From Stutzerimonas kunmingensis (GTDB taxonomy: Bacteria > Pseudomonadota > Gammaproteobacteria > Pseudomonadales > Pseudomonadaceae), in assembly GCF_014764705.1 (NCBI RefSeq), contig NZ_JACXXG010000011.1, positions 62,001 to 126,000 on the forward strand: 64,000 nt of DNA, in the 5' to 3' direction. Shown in pieces: positions 9,184-24,446 of this stretch. Below the pieces are notes generated by a model that had not been told where the DNA came from, made no database searches, and was given only the letters and a program-made list of their open reading frames with translations. Each line of letters starts with the position of its first letter. The first letter of the stretch is position 1. The translations under genes and the position numbers were made by a program.

Positions 9184-10233
9184 TCAGAGACGCCGCAGGT
9201 GGCAGGTCACCTCTTCGCGGTCGTGGTACAGCTGCTTGCAGCCGATGCTGGCCTTGACGCCGCGCGCGGCCAGGCCATCGGCGATGCGCTCCAGCAGCCG
9301 CTTGACCTCGGCATAGCGCTGCTTCATCGGCAGCTTGAGGTTGACCACCGCCTCGCGACACAGGCCTTCGCCGATCCAGGTTTCCAGCAGCGCGGCATTG
9401 CGCGCCGGCTTTTCGACGATATCGCAGACCATCCAGTTCACCGGCTTGCGCGGGCGGAAGGTAAAGCCATCGGCGCGAAAATGCTCGACCAGCCCGGAAT
9501 CCATCAGATCAGGGTCCATCGGTCCGTTGTCCACGGCGCTGACCTTGATATGCCGGTTGACCAGCTGCCAGGTCCAGCCACCCGGCGCTGCGCCGAGATC
9601 GACGCCGGTCATGCCCGCCGCCAAACGCGCATCCCACTGGTCGCGCGGGATGAAATGGTGCCAGGCCTCTTCCAGCTTGAGCGTGGAGCGGCTGGGCGCC
9701 TGGCGTGGAAACTTCAGTCGCGGGATGCCCATCGGCCACAAGGCGCTGTTGTTCACCTCGGCAATACCGACGAACACCTCACGGCCACTCTTGAAGGTCA
9801 GCAACAGTCGAGGGCCGTTGCCCTGCTCGTCGAGGCGGCCGGCCTTGATCAGCGCCTTGCGTAGCGGCGCCTCGAACTTGCGGCAGAAATTGGAAAGCTC
9901 CTTGCCGTCGTTGGTATCAAGCACTTCCAGCCACAGGCTGCTGCACACCGGATAGCTCGCCAGATACTCCAGCAGGACGCTGATACGATCCGTTTCAGGA
10001 AGTTGCAGGTACTCGCCGCGCGCCCATTGCCGCGGAAAGATTAGTTCGGCGAAACGCAGCTTGCGCATCAGCCGCTCGGCGCCGCCGCTTTCGCTGCAGA
10101 TGAATTCCGCGCTGGCGCTCTCCGGCCGCGCCTTGGCGTAGCCGGCCACTTCCAGAATGGCGGCGTGCTCGCTGATTTCCGCACAAACCTCGCCCTCGAA
10201 ACCGGGGCGGCAATGCAGCAGCAATGTGTTCAT
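9184..10233 (-). CDS. rlmM: 23S rRNA 2'-O-ribose C2498 methyltransferase
   Basis: SAM-dependent RNA methyltransferase of 349 residues that modifies cytidine 2498 of 23S rRNA. An N-terminal THUMP-like region ([20 protein letters not shown]) is followed by a Rossmann methyltransferase domain with motif [14 protein letters not shown] near residue 222, then DNGPMD and the lysine in [10 protein letters not shown] that completes the catalytic set. The start is supported by AGGA shortly upstream and by the conserved N-terminus. It is divergent from acnA. Confidence 0.95.
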   Translation of the reverse strand: MNTLLLHCRPGFEGEVCAEISEHAAILEVAGYAKARPESASAEFICSESGGAERLMRKLRFAELIFPRQWARGEYLQLPETDRISVLLEYLASYPVCSSLWLEVLDTNDGKELSNFCRKFEAPLRKALIKAGRLDEQGNGPRLLLTFKSGREVFVGIAEVNNSALWPMGIPRLKFPRQAPSRSTLKLEEAWHHFIPRDQWDARLAAGMTGVDLGAAPGGWTWQLVNRHIKVSAVDNGPMDPDLMDSGLVEHFRADGFTFRPRKPVNWMVCDIVEKPARNAALLETWIGEGLCREAVVNLKLPMKQRYAEVKRLLERIADGLAARGVKASIGCKQLYHDREEVTCHLRRL

Positions 10234-10397
10234 GTTCGAATCCTGTCAGCGGTCGGGCCAGCGCCAAAGCCGCGCATCATAGCCGACCACGGGAACCCTC
10301 GCCTGCATGACCCGGTCCAGTGCAGTAGCGAAGCCCCATGGGTTTCACCGCTCGTTCATCAGCCAGCCCTTACCGTGTGGGCACAAGGAGATGAGGA

Positions 10398-13073
<2,676 letters not shown>

Positions 13074-13414
13074 GCGAAACCGGAAACGCCGATGCGATTC
13101 CTTTCGCATCGGCGTCCGCCGGTCCTTCGGCGATTGGTTTCCAGCTGCCCTGACGTCCCTGCCCGCTGCCCGGCTCCCTGAGTTCGCTTCGCATCGCGAA
13201 GCACCGGACACGCACCGACAATGCCCAAAACCCGTTACAGAACCATTAAGCCACGGCTGCCGCTGGTCGCCTGTGCGCAGAAGAAGCTGATCCACGAATC
13301 AGCTTTGGCTCAAGAACGCCACTCTCCGGCCGACCAACTGGTCAGCCTGACCCATTAGAAAAACACAAGGTCGGGTGCGACACCCTACGATTCCTCTGCC
13401 AGGCGTGATAGTCG
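13074..13414. other. intergenic region acnA-aer with three inverted repeats
   Basis: 341 bases without a gene. It holds a 12-bp hairpin just after acnA (13086-13115), a seven-bp hairpin with three-base loop (GCTTCGC at 13186-13192 and GCGAAGC at 13196-13202), and an eight-bp inverted repeat with six-base spacer (13284-13305). A five-bp hairpin (13373-13385) lies 30 bases before the aer start. I see no convincing sigma-70 promoter, no Anr box and no small gene. Confidence 0.5.
13086..13115 (+). terminator. terminator-like hairpin after acnA
   Basis: Perfect 12-bp inverted repeat (ACGCCGATGCGA and its complement) with a six-base loop, 13 bases after the acnA stop. No T-run follows, so it is either a weak terminator or an mRNA 3'-stabilising structure. 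Confidence 0.55.
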
Positions 13415-14983
13415 ATGCGTAACAATCAACCCGTAACTCAGCGCGAATACGCGTTTCCTGACCAGCAACGCCTCATCTCGACCACCGACCTCAAAGGCCA
13501 GATCACCTACTGCAACGACATATTTGCCGAGGTCAGCGGCTTCGCGCGTGACGAACTGATTCGCGCGCCGCATAACCTGGTGCGCCATCCGGATGTGCCG
13601 CCGGCCGTGTTCGACCACATGTGGACGACCCTGAAGCAGGGCAAGCCATGGATGGGCATCGTCAAGAACCGGCGCAAGACCGGCGACCATTATTGGGTCA
13701 ACGCCTACGTCACGCCCATTTTCGATCAGCAGCGCCAGGTAACAGGCTATGAGTCGGTGCGTACCAAACCGACCCGCGAACAGGTTCAGCGAGCCGAAGC
13801 CCTGTATGCGCGCATCAATTCCGGCAAGTCCGGCGTGCCCCGCCGCGACACCTGGCTGCCCGTACTGAGCAAATGGCTGCCGTTTCTGGTCATCAGCCAG
13901 ATAGGATTTCTGGTCGGGGCCAGCTTCGATCATGCATTGGGGTTCATCGCCGCCGCGCTGCTGGCCGTACCGTTCGGCCTGGTCGCGCTGCACTGGCAGC
14001 AACGTGGCATAAAGCGCCTGTTGCAGCTGGCGAGCGAGAGCACCAGTGACCCGCTCATCGCGCGCATGTATACCGACAGCAGCGGCGTCGAAGCCCAGCT
14101 GGAAATGGCGATGCTCAGTCAGCATGCGCACCTGAAGACCTGCCTCACGCGCCTGCAGGACATGGCCGTGCAGTTGCAGGGGCAAGCCAAACAGGCCGAC
14201 TCGCTCGCACAGAACTGCGCCAACGGCCTGGTGCAGCAGCATCAGGAAACCGAGCAGGTCGCAACGGCGATCAACGAGATGGCCGCGACGACGCAGGAAG
14301 TCGCCGGCAACGTCGCGCTGGCCGCCGACGCGACCCGAGAGGCCAGCCGCCTCACCGATCAGGGCCGTGCGGTCACTGCCGAGACACGCAAGGCCATTCA
14401 GCAGCTATCCGAATCCGTCGCCAAGACGGGCGAAGCGGTCAACCAACTGGCCAACGACAGCGAGGCGATCGGCAGCGTGGTCGATGTGATCAAGAGCATC
14501 GCCGACCAGACCAACCTGCTGGCACTCAACGCCGCGATCGAGGCTGCGCGTGCCGGTGAAAGTGGCCGCGGCTTCGCGGTGGTCGCCGACGAAGTCCGCC
14601 AGCTTGCCCAACGAACGGCCAGTGCCACGGGTGAGATCCACCAACTGATCGAGAAGCTTCAGTCACAGGCGCGACACGCCGTGGAGACCACCGAGGATGG
14701 CCGCGTGCATGCGACGCGCGGCGTCGATCAGGTGGTCCAGGCCGATCAGGCCCTCAGCGGGATCAACGAGGCGATGGGCAATATCATCGACATGACCACG
14801 CAGATCGCGTCCGCGACGGAGCAGCAGAGCGCGGTGGCCGACGAGATCAGCAACAACGTCAGCACCATCGCCCAGCTGGCCGAACAGACCACCGGTGACG
14901 CGCGCAGCTCTGCGCTGCTCAGCGAGGACCTCGCCGCCACGGCACAAGGGCAGTACGCCCTGGTCGAGCGCTTCAACCGCTAG
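13415..14983 (+). CDS. aer: aerotaxis receptor Aer (PAS methyl-accepting chemotaxis protein)
   Basis: Energy and oxygen taxis transducer of 522 residues. An N-terminal PAS domain (about 15-125; [19 protein letters not shown], then [17 protein letters not shown]) would bind FAD. A hydrophobic segment lies around residues 150-195. The C-terminal signalling domain contains the highly conserved hairpin tip [21 protein letters not shown] and [12 protein letters not shown], which contacts CheA and CheW. The PAS-TM-signalling layout and length match Aer of Pseudomonas. It follows acnA and precedes the cbb3 locus, so the oxygen-seeking receptor sits beside the high-affinity oxidases. Confidence 0.94.
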   Translation: MRNNQPVTQREYAFPDQQRLISTTDLKGQITYCNDIFAEVSGFARDELIRAPHNLVRHPDVPPAVFDHMWTTLKQGKPWMGIVKNRRKTGDHYWVNAYVTPIFDQQRQVTGYESVRTKPTREQVQRAEALYARINSGKSGVPRRDTWLPVLSKWLPFLVISQIGFLVGASFDHALGFIAAALLAVPFGLVALHWQQRGIKRLLQLASESTSDPLIARMYTDSSGVEAQLEMAMLSQHAHLKTCLTRLQDMAVQLQGQAKQADSLAQNCANGLVQQHQETEQVATAINEMAATTQEVAGNVALAADATREASRLTDQGRAVTAETRKAIQQLSESVAKTGEAVNQLANDSEAIGSVVDVIKSIADQTNLLALNAAIEAARAGESGRGFAVVADEVRQLAQRTASATGEIHQLIEKLQSQARHAVETTEDGRVHATRGVDQVVQADQALSGINEAMGNIIDMTTQIASATEQQSAVADEISNNVSTIAQLAEQTTGDARSSALLSEDLAATAQGQYALVERFNR

Positions 14984-15027
14984 GAAAAGCCGCAGCCGGT
15001 ATCGCTCGATCCGGATGCAGGCAGCGC

Positions 15028-15720
15028 TCAGTGCGAGATCACACCCTGGAGAAACGCGGCAATCGCATCGGCAGTACTGTCGAGGTGCTGGTCGTGGCTC
15101 AGGCCCGAGCGTTTCAGCGGTTTGAGATCGTGATCGGCGGCGGCCAGCCAGTGCAGCGCAATCGCCAGGGATAGCGCGTACTGCGCCACCGTTTCATGAT
15201 CACCCAAGGCGTCGCGCTCACCCTGGACAATCAGGGTCGGCGTCTGCAGCGTGGCGAGATGCGCCACCCGAGGCTTTTCCGGCTTGCCGGCGGCATAGAA
15301 CGGATAACCCAGGCAGACCAGCGCGTCCGCGCCCAACTCATCGGCCAGCAAACTGGCCATTCGCCCCCCCATCGACTTGCCACCGATGGCCAGCGGTCCT
15401 GTGGCCTGCTGTCGCACCAGGGCATGGACTTCACGCCATTGGGCCAACAATTGAGCCTGTGGACTGGGCGGCCGCTTGCCTGCCCCGGCACGTCGCGCCG
15501 CCATGTAGGCGAACTCGAATCGGCAAACCGCTATCCCGCGCGCAGCAAGGCGCGCAGCCATTTGTTCCATGAACGGGCTGTCCATCGGTGCGCCTGCACC
15601 ATGCGCCAGGATCAGGCTCACCCATGCGCCGCCAGACGGCCGGTTCCACCTGACGAGATACCCTTTGTCACTTTGTGTGTATTGACCCGCGTCAATACCG
15701 GCAGATTGCCCTTTCCCCAT
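15028..15720 (-). CDS. alpha/beta hydrolase of the KANL3/Tex30-like family
   Basis: A 230-residue cytosolic alpha/beta hydrolase. The oxyanion region [16 protein letters not shown], the nucleophile elbow [13 protein letters not shown] (serine near residue 105), [13 protein letters not shown] with a candidate acid, and [10 protein letters not shown] with a candidate histidine make a plausible triad. This pattern is that of the Tex30/dienelactone-hydrolase-like group; the substrate is unknown. The start at 15720 is chosen because GGGGCAAGG precedes it; upstream in-frame ATGs would overlap the ccoN-1 leader. The first codons contain the Anr box for the divergent ccoN-1 gene. Confidence 0.8.
   Translation of the reverse strand: MGKGQSAGIDAGQYTQSDKGYLVRWNRPSGGAWVSLILAHGAGAPMDSPFMEQMAARLAARGIAVCRFEFAYMAARRAGAGKRPPSPQAQLLAQWREVHALVRQQATGPLAIGGKSMGGRMASLLADELGADALVCLGYPFYAAGKPEKPRVAHLATLQTPTLIVQGERDALGDHETVAQYALSLAIALHWLAAADHDLKPLKRSGLSHDQHLDSTADAIAAFLQGVISH
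15682..15695 (+). promoter_or_regulatory. Anr/FNR-type box upstream of ccoN-1
   Basis: TTGAC-CCGC-GTCAA, a perfect 5-4-5 palindrome matching the Anr/FNR pattern TTGAY-N4-RTCAA. It lies 88 bases before the ccoN-1 start codon, inside codons 9-13 of the divergent hydrolase gene. A CATCCT hexamer at 15718-15723 sits at the same distance from the box as the good -10 of the hemN promoter. Activation by Anr at low oxygen is inferred. Confidence 0.75.
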
Positions 15721-15782
15721 CCTTGCCCCGCTTTCTATTAGAAAGAAAAAACTGCTCATTACCCGTGGATGGAAGCCCATAC

Positions 15783-17207
15783 ATGAACACAGCAACCAGT
15801 ACCGCCTACAGTTACAAGGTGGTCCGCCAATTCGCCATCATGACGGTGGTGTGGGGAATCGTCGGGATGGGGCTCGGCGTTTTCATCGCAGCACAATTGG
15901 CCTGGCCATTTCTGAACCTTGACCTCCCCTGGACCAGTTTCGGTCGTCTACGTCCATTGCACACCAACGCGGTGATCTTCGCCTTCGGCGGCTGTGCTCT
16001 GTTCGCAACTTCCTACTACTCGGTACAGCGTACCTGTCAGACCACACTGTTCGCGCCGAAGTTGGCCGCGTTCACGTTCTGGGGCTGGCAGCTGGTCATC
16101 CTGCTCGCCGCGATCTCCCTGCCGCTGGGCTTCACCAGCTCCAAGGAATATGCGGAACTGGAGTGGCCGATCGACATCCTGATCACCATCGTCTGGGTGG
16201 CCTATGCGGTCGTCTTCTTCGGTACGCTGGCGACGCGCAAGGTCAAGCACATCTACGTCGGTAACTGGTTCTTCGGCGCCTTCATCCTGACCGTGGCCAT
16301 TCTGCACATCGTCAACAACCTGGAAATTCCGGTCAGTGCGATGAAGTCCTACTCGCTGTATGCCGGTGCGACCGATGCGATGGTGCAATGGTGGTACGGC
16401 CACAACGCCGTGGGCTTCTTCCTCACCGCCGGCTTCCTCGGGATCATGTACTACTTCGTGCCGAAGCAGGCCGAGCGTCCGGTGTATTCCTATCGCCTGT
16501 CGATCGTCCACTTCTGGGCACTGATCACCGTCTACATCTGGGCCGGTCCGCACCACCTGCACTACACCGCCCTGCCGGATTGGGCGCAGAGCCTGGGCAT
16601 GGTGATGTCGCTGATTCTGCTGGCTCCGAGCTGGGGCGGCATGATCAACGGCATGATGACCCTCTCGGGCGCCTGGCACAAACTGCGCAGCGACCCGATC
16701 CTGCGCTTCCTGGTTGTTTCGCTGGCGTTCTACGGCATGTCGACCTTCGAAGGTCCGATGATGGCCATCAAGACCGTCAACGCCCTCTCGCACTACACCG
16801 ACTGGACCATCGGCCACGTACACGCCGGCGCCCTCGGCTGGGTTGCCATGGTGTCCATCGGCGCGCTGTATCACCTGATTCCGAAGGTCTTCGGCCGCGC
16901 TCAGATGCACAGCGTCGCGCTGATCAACACCCACTTCTGGCTGGCCACCATCGGCACCGTGCTCTACATCGCCTCGATGTGGGTCAACGGTATCGCCCAG
17001 GGCCTGATGTGGCGCGCGATCAACGACGACGGCACGCTGACCTACTCCTTCGTCGAAGCACTGGAAGCCAGCCACCCCGGTTTCGTGGTGCGGATGATCG
17101 GTGGCGCGATCTTCTTCGCCGGCATGCTGGTGATGGCCTACAACACCTGGCGCACCGTGCAGGCTGCCAAGCCCGCCGAGTACGACGCTGCCGCGCAGAT
17201 CGCCTGA
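15783..17207 (+). CDS. ccoN: cbb3-type cytochrome c oxidase subunit I (cluster 1)
   Basis: Catalytic subunit of the high-affinity cbb3 oxidase, 474 residues and 12 helices, carrying haem b, haem b3 and CuB. Ligand histidines are visible in [37 protein letters not shown] and [14 protein letters not shown]. The ATG at 15783 is preceded by GGAAG and aligns with the start of the second copy (both reach the shared [15 protein letters not shown]). An Anr box stands 88 bases upstream. It starts the ccoNOP-1 operon. Downstream, cluster 2 encodes a close paralogue of 475 residues. Confidence 0.97.
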   Translation: MNTATSTAYSYKVVRQFAIMTVVWGIVGMGLGVFIAAQLAWPFLNLDLPWTSFGRLRPLHTNAVIFAFGGCALFATSYYSVQRTCQTTLFAPKLAAFTFWGWQLVILLAAISLPLGFTSSKEYAELEWPIDILITIVWVAYAVVFFGTLATRKVKHIYVGNWFFGAFILTVAILHIVNNLEIPVSAMKSYSLYAGATDAMVQWWYGHNAVGFFLTAGFLGIMYYFVPKQAERPVYSYRLSIVHFWALITVYIWAGPHHLHYTALPDWAQSLGMVMSLILLAPSWGGMINGMMTLSGAWHKLRSDPILRFLVVSLAFYGMSTFEGPMMAIKTVNALSHYTDWTIGHVHAGALGWVAMVSIGALYHLIPKVFGRAQMHSVALINTHFWLATIGTVLYIASMWVNGIAQGLMWRAINDDGTLTYSFVEALEASHPGFVVRMIGGAIFFAGMLVMAYNTWRTVQAAKPAEYDAAAQIA

Positions 17208-17220
17208 GGAGCCTAGGTAA

Positions 17221-17832
<612 letters not shown>

Positions 17833-17850
17833 TCGCACAGCCAAGAAAAA

Positions 17851-17874
17851 TGACGGCTGGCTTCGCAGCCGTCA
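17851..17874 (+). repeat. first intercistronic hairpin between ccoO-1 and ccoP-1
   Basis: TGACGGCTG and its exact complement with a six-base loop, a nine-bp stem. It occupies the place where cluster 2 has ccoQ. No T-run follows, so it is more likely an mRNA processing or stability element than a terminator. Confidence 0.6.
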
Positions 17875-17888
17875 GGGACTTCAATCGC

Positions 17889-17915
17889 GGACAGCCAGAG
17901 TTGCTCGGGCTGTCC
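17889..17915 (+). repeat. second intercistronic hairpin, abutting the ccoP-1 ribosome site
   Basis: GGACAGCC pairs with GGCTGTCC across an eleven-base loop. The right arm ends directly before AGGAG (17916-17920), the ribosome site of ccoP-1. The hairpin could influence ccoP translation or protect the message. Confidence 0.6.
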
Positions 17916-17926
17916 AGGAGTAGCAC

Positions 17927-18862
17927 ATGAGCACTTTCTGGAGTGGATACATCGCCCTGCTGACGCTGGGCACCATCGTCGCTCTGTTCTGGCTGATCTT
18001 CGCCACCCGCAAGGGCGAGTCGGCCGGCACCACGGACCAAACGATGGGTCATGCCTTCGACGGCATCGAGGAATACGACAACCCGCTGCCGCGCTGGTGG
18101 TTCCTGCTGTTCATCGGCACCCTGGTGTTCGGCATCCTTTACCTCGCGCTCTATCCGGGCCTGGGTAACTGGAAAGGCGTACTGCCCGGCTACGAGGGTG
18201 GCTGGACTCAGGAAAAGCAGTGGGAGCGCGAGGTCGCTCAGGCCGATGAGAAATACGGTCCGATCTTCGCCAAGTACGCTGCCATGTCGGTGGAAGAAGT
18301 CGCTCAGGACGAGCAAGCCGTGAAGATGGGTGCTCGCCTGTTCGCCAACTACTGCGCCATCTGCCATGGTTCCGATGCCAAGGGCTCCCTGGGCTTCCCG
18401 AACCTGGCTGACCATGACTGGCGCTGGGGTGGTGATGCAGCCTCGATCAAGACCAGCATCCTCAACGGCCGTATCGCAGCAATGCCGGCCTGGGGTCAGG
18501 CTATCGGCGAGGAAGGCGTGAAGAACGTGGCAGCCTTCGTCCGCAAGGAACTCGCTGGCCTGGCGCTGCCGGAAGGCACCGACGCTGATATGGGCAAAGG
18601 CAAAGAGGTCTATGCACAGACCTGCTCCGTCTGCCACGGCCAGGGTGGAGAAGGTATGGCGGCACTGGGTGCGCCGAATCTTCAGCATGCCTCCGGCTGG
18701 ATCTACGGCTCGAGCCTCGCCCAGCTGCAGCAGACCATCCGCCACGGCCGCAACGGCCAGATGCCTGCCCAGCAGCAGTACCTGGGCGACGACAAGGTTC
18801 ACCTGCTCGCCGCCTACGTCTACAGCTTGTCGCAGAAACCGGAACAACTCGCCAAGCAGTAA
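17927..18862 (+). CDS. ccoP: cbb3-type cytochrome c oxidase subunit III, di-haem (cluster 1)
   Basis: Di-haem cytochrome c subunit of 311 residues that brings electrons into the oxidase. Two N-terminal helices (about 5-25 and 58-80) flank the conserved [13 protein letters not shown]. Two periplasmic cytochrome c domains follow, with haem sites [11 protein letters not shown] and [11 protein letters not shown]. It begins 94 bases after ccoO-1 rather than following a ccoQ gene, and has a strong AGGAG. A hairpin terminator follows the stop. Confidence 0.97.
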   Translation: MSTFWSGYIALLTLGTIVALFWLIFATRKGESAGTTDQTMGHAFDGIEEYDNPLPRWWFLLFIGTLVFGILYLALYPGLGNWKGVLPGYEGGWTQEKQWEREVAQADEKYGPIFAKYAAMSVEEVAQDEQAVKMGARLFANYCAICHGSDAKGSLGFPNLADHDWRWGGDAASIKTSILNGRIAAMPAWGQAIGEEGVKNVAAFVRKELAGLALPEGTDADMGKGKEVYAQTCSVCHGQGGEGMAALGAPNLQHASGWIYGSSLAQLQQTIRHGRNGQMPAQQQYLGDDKVHLLAAYVYSLSQKPEQLAKQ

Positions 18863-18869
18863 GTCGTAA

Positions 18870-18895
18870 AAGGGCGGTACACTCGTACCGCCCTT
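18870..18895 (+). terminator. terminator after ccoNOP-1
   Basis: Perfect 11-bp stem (AAGGGCGGTAC and complement) with four-base loop ACTC, seven bases after the ccoP-1 stop, followed by the pyrimidine-rich CTCGCCTT. A good candidate for the end of the first cbb3 transcript. Confidence 0.75.
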
Positions 18896-19100
18896 CTCGC
18901 CTTATCTTCAGGCAACTCTCGTCGCGCTGCGACCATCTGTCGCATCATCAGCCGACCGAAGACCTTCCCCGCCCGCCCACGCACTTCTAAGCTTTGCTTC
19001 CGACTCGCCGCGCCACCTAGAAGCATAAGGCGAACTCGGTATTTCTGGCGCGCCGGCCTGGTGCGAAACATCCCTGCGCAGCGCATGGAAAACGCTTTAA

Positions 19101-20642
<1,542 letters not shown>

Positions 20643-20653
20643 GGAACGGATAG

Positions 20654-21265
<612 letters not shown>

Positions 21266-21268
21266 CGC

Positions 21269-21457
21269 ATGATGGAAATCGGGACTCTTCGCGGCTTGGG
21301 CACAATTCTGGTATTCGTCGCCTTTATCGGCGTGGTGCTCTGGGCTTACAGCAGCAAACGCAAGAATAGCTTCGACGAAGCCGCCAACCTGCCCTTCGCG
21401 GACGACGAGACCGACGCCAAGAAGCGTGATGAAGAAGCTTCCAGGAGTAAGAAATAA
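21269..21457 (+). CDS. ccoQ: cbb3-type oxidase subunit CcoQ
   Basis: A 62-residue single-helix protein (hydrophobic segment about 10-28, VFVAFIGVVLWAYSS) with a charged cytosolic tail rich in D, E and K. CcoQ stabilises cbb3 oxidase in other bacteria. It lies between ccoO-2 and ccoP-2 with the ccoP start immediately after its stop. Cluster 1 has no counterpart. Length and location are typical. Confidence 0.93.
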   Translation: MMEIGTLRGLGTILVFVAFIGVVLWAYSSKRKNSFDEAANLPFADDETDAKKRDEEASRSKK

Positions 21458-22375
21458 ATGACCTCGTTTTGGAGTTGGTACGTCACCCTGCTGAGCCTCG
21501 GCACCATTGCCGCGCTGGTCTGGCTGCTACTGGCAACTCGCAAGGGCCAACGCCCTGACAGCACTGAAGAAACCGTTGGCCATTCCTATGACGGTATCGA
21601 GGAATACGACAACCCGCTGCCGCGCTGGTGGTTCATGCTGTTCGTCGGCACCGTCATCTTCGCCCTCGGCTACCTGGTGCTGTACCCCGGCCTGGGCAAC
21701 TGGAAAGGCATCCTGCCGGGCTATGAAGGTGGCTGGACTCAGGTCAAGGAATGGCAGCGCGAGATGGACAAGGCGGACGAGCAGTACGGTCCGCTTTTCG
21801 CCAAGTACGCCGGCATGCCTGTAGAGGAAGTCGCCAAGGATGCTCAGGCGTTGAAGATGGGCGGTCGCCTGTTCGCCTCCAACTGCTCGGTCTGCCACGG
21901 CTCCGATGCCAAGGGCGCCTACGGCTTCCCGAACCTGACCGACAACGATTGGCTGTGGGGCGGCGAGCCGGAAACCATCAAGACCACAATCCTGCACGGC
22001 CGCCAGGCGGCGATGCCGGCCTGGCGGGACGTGATCGGCGAAGAAGGCATCCGCAACGTTGCCGGCTATGTGCGCAGCCTGTCCGGTCGTGATACCCCAG
22101 AGGGTATCAGCATCGACATTGAGCAGGGTCAAAAAATCTTCGCGACCAACTGTGTAGTCTGCCATGGACCGGAAGCCAAGGGCGTTGCAGCCATGGGCGC
22201 GCCGAACCTGACCGACAATGTCTGGCTATATGGTTCGAGCTTTGCCCAGATCCAGCAAACCCTTCGCTACGGTCGCAATGGCCGCATGCCGGCCCAGGAA
22301 GCAATCCTTGGCAACGACAAGGTGCACTTGCTGGCGGCTTACGTTTACAGCCTGTCGCAGCAGCCGGAGCAGTGA
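21458..22375 (+). CDS. ccoP: cbb3-type cytochrome c oxidase subunit III, di-haem (cluster 2)
   Basis: Di-haem subunit of 305 residues. Two N-terminal helices with [13 protein letters not shown] between them are followed by haem sites [11 protein letters not shown] and [11 protein letters not shown]. It is less similar to its cluster 1 partner than the ccoO pair, especially between the two haem domains. The ATG follows the ccoQ stop directly; a CCAGGAG ribosome site lies within the end of ccoQ. Confidence 0.97.
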   Translation: MTSFWSWYVTLLSLGTIAALVWLLLATRKGQRPDSTEETVGHSYDGIEEYDNPLPRWWFMLFVGTVIFALGYLVLYPGLGNWKGILPGYEGGWTQVKEWQREMDKADEQYGPLFAKYAGMPVEEVAKDAQALKMGGRLFASNCSVCHGSDAKGAYGFPNLTDNDWLWGGEPETIKTTILHGRQAAMPAWRDVIGEEGIRNVAGYVRSLSGRDTPEGISIDIEQGQKIFATNCVVCHGPEAKGVAAMGAPNLTDNVWLYGSSFAQIQQTLRYGRNGRMPAQEAILGNDKVHLLAAYVYSLSQQPEQ

Positions 22376-22381
22376 TACACA

Positions 22382-22413
22382 GGGTCGGGGTGACGACCTG
22401 TCGCACCCGACCC
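22382..22413 (+). terminator. imperfect hairpin after ccoNOQP-2
   Basis: GGGTCGGGGTG and CACCCGACCC pair with one bulge, a few bases after the ccoP-2 stop. There is no T-run. A second hairpin (TCCTGGTCG with CGGCCAGGA, 22456-22481) lies nearer ccoG. Attenuation between ccoP and ccoG is possible. Confidence 0.4.
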
Positions 22414-22510
22414 CAACGCTCCGGGCGTACCATTAGCAGCTGGACAGAAAAATGATCCTGGTCGGCATGCATCGGCCAGGACACCCACCTTCCGCCGTGG
22501 TACGCACTCG

Positions 22511-23926
<1,416 letters not shown>

Positions 23927-23935
23927 GTAAGGTAA

Positions 23936-24439
<504 letters not shown>

Positions 24440-24446
24440 GCCGCTG

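Noticed and set aside
10235-10243. TTCGAATCC resembling a tRNA T-loop
   Set aside because: It is the complement of the rlmM ribosome site region (AGGATTCGAA) and no acceptor, D or anticodon arms are present.
13284-13305. AAGCTGAT-N6-ATCAGCTT as an Anr box for aer
   Set aside because: The spacer is six bases instead of four and the half-sites lack the TTGA core; kept only as an inverted repeat.
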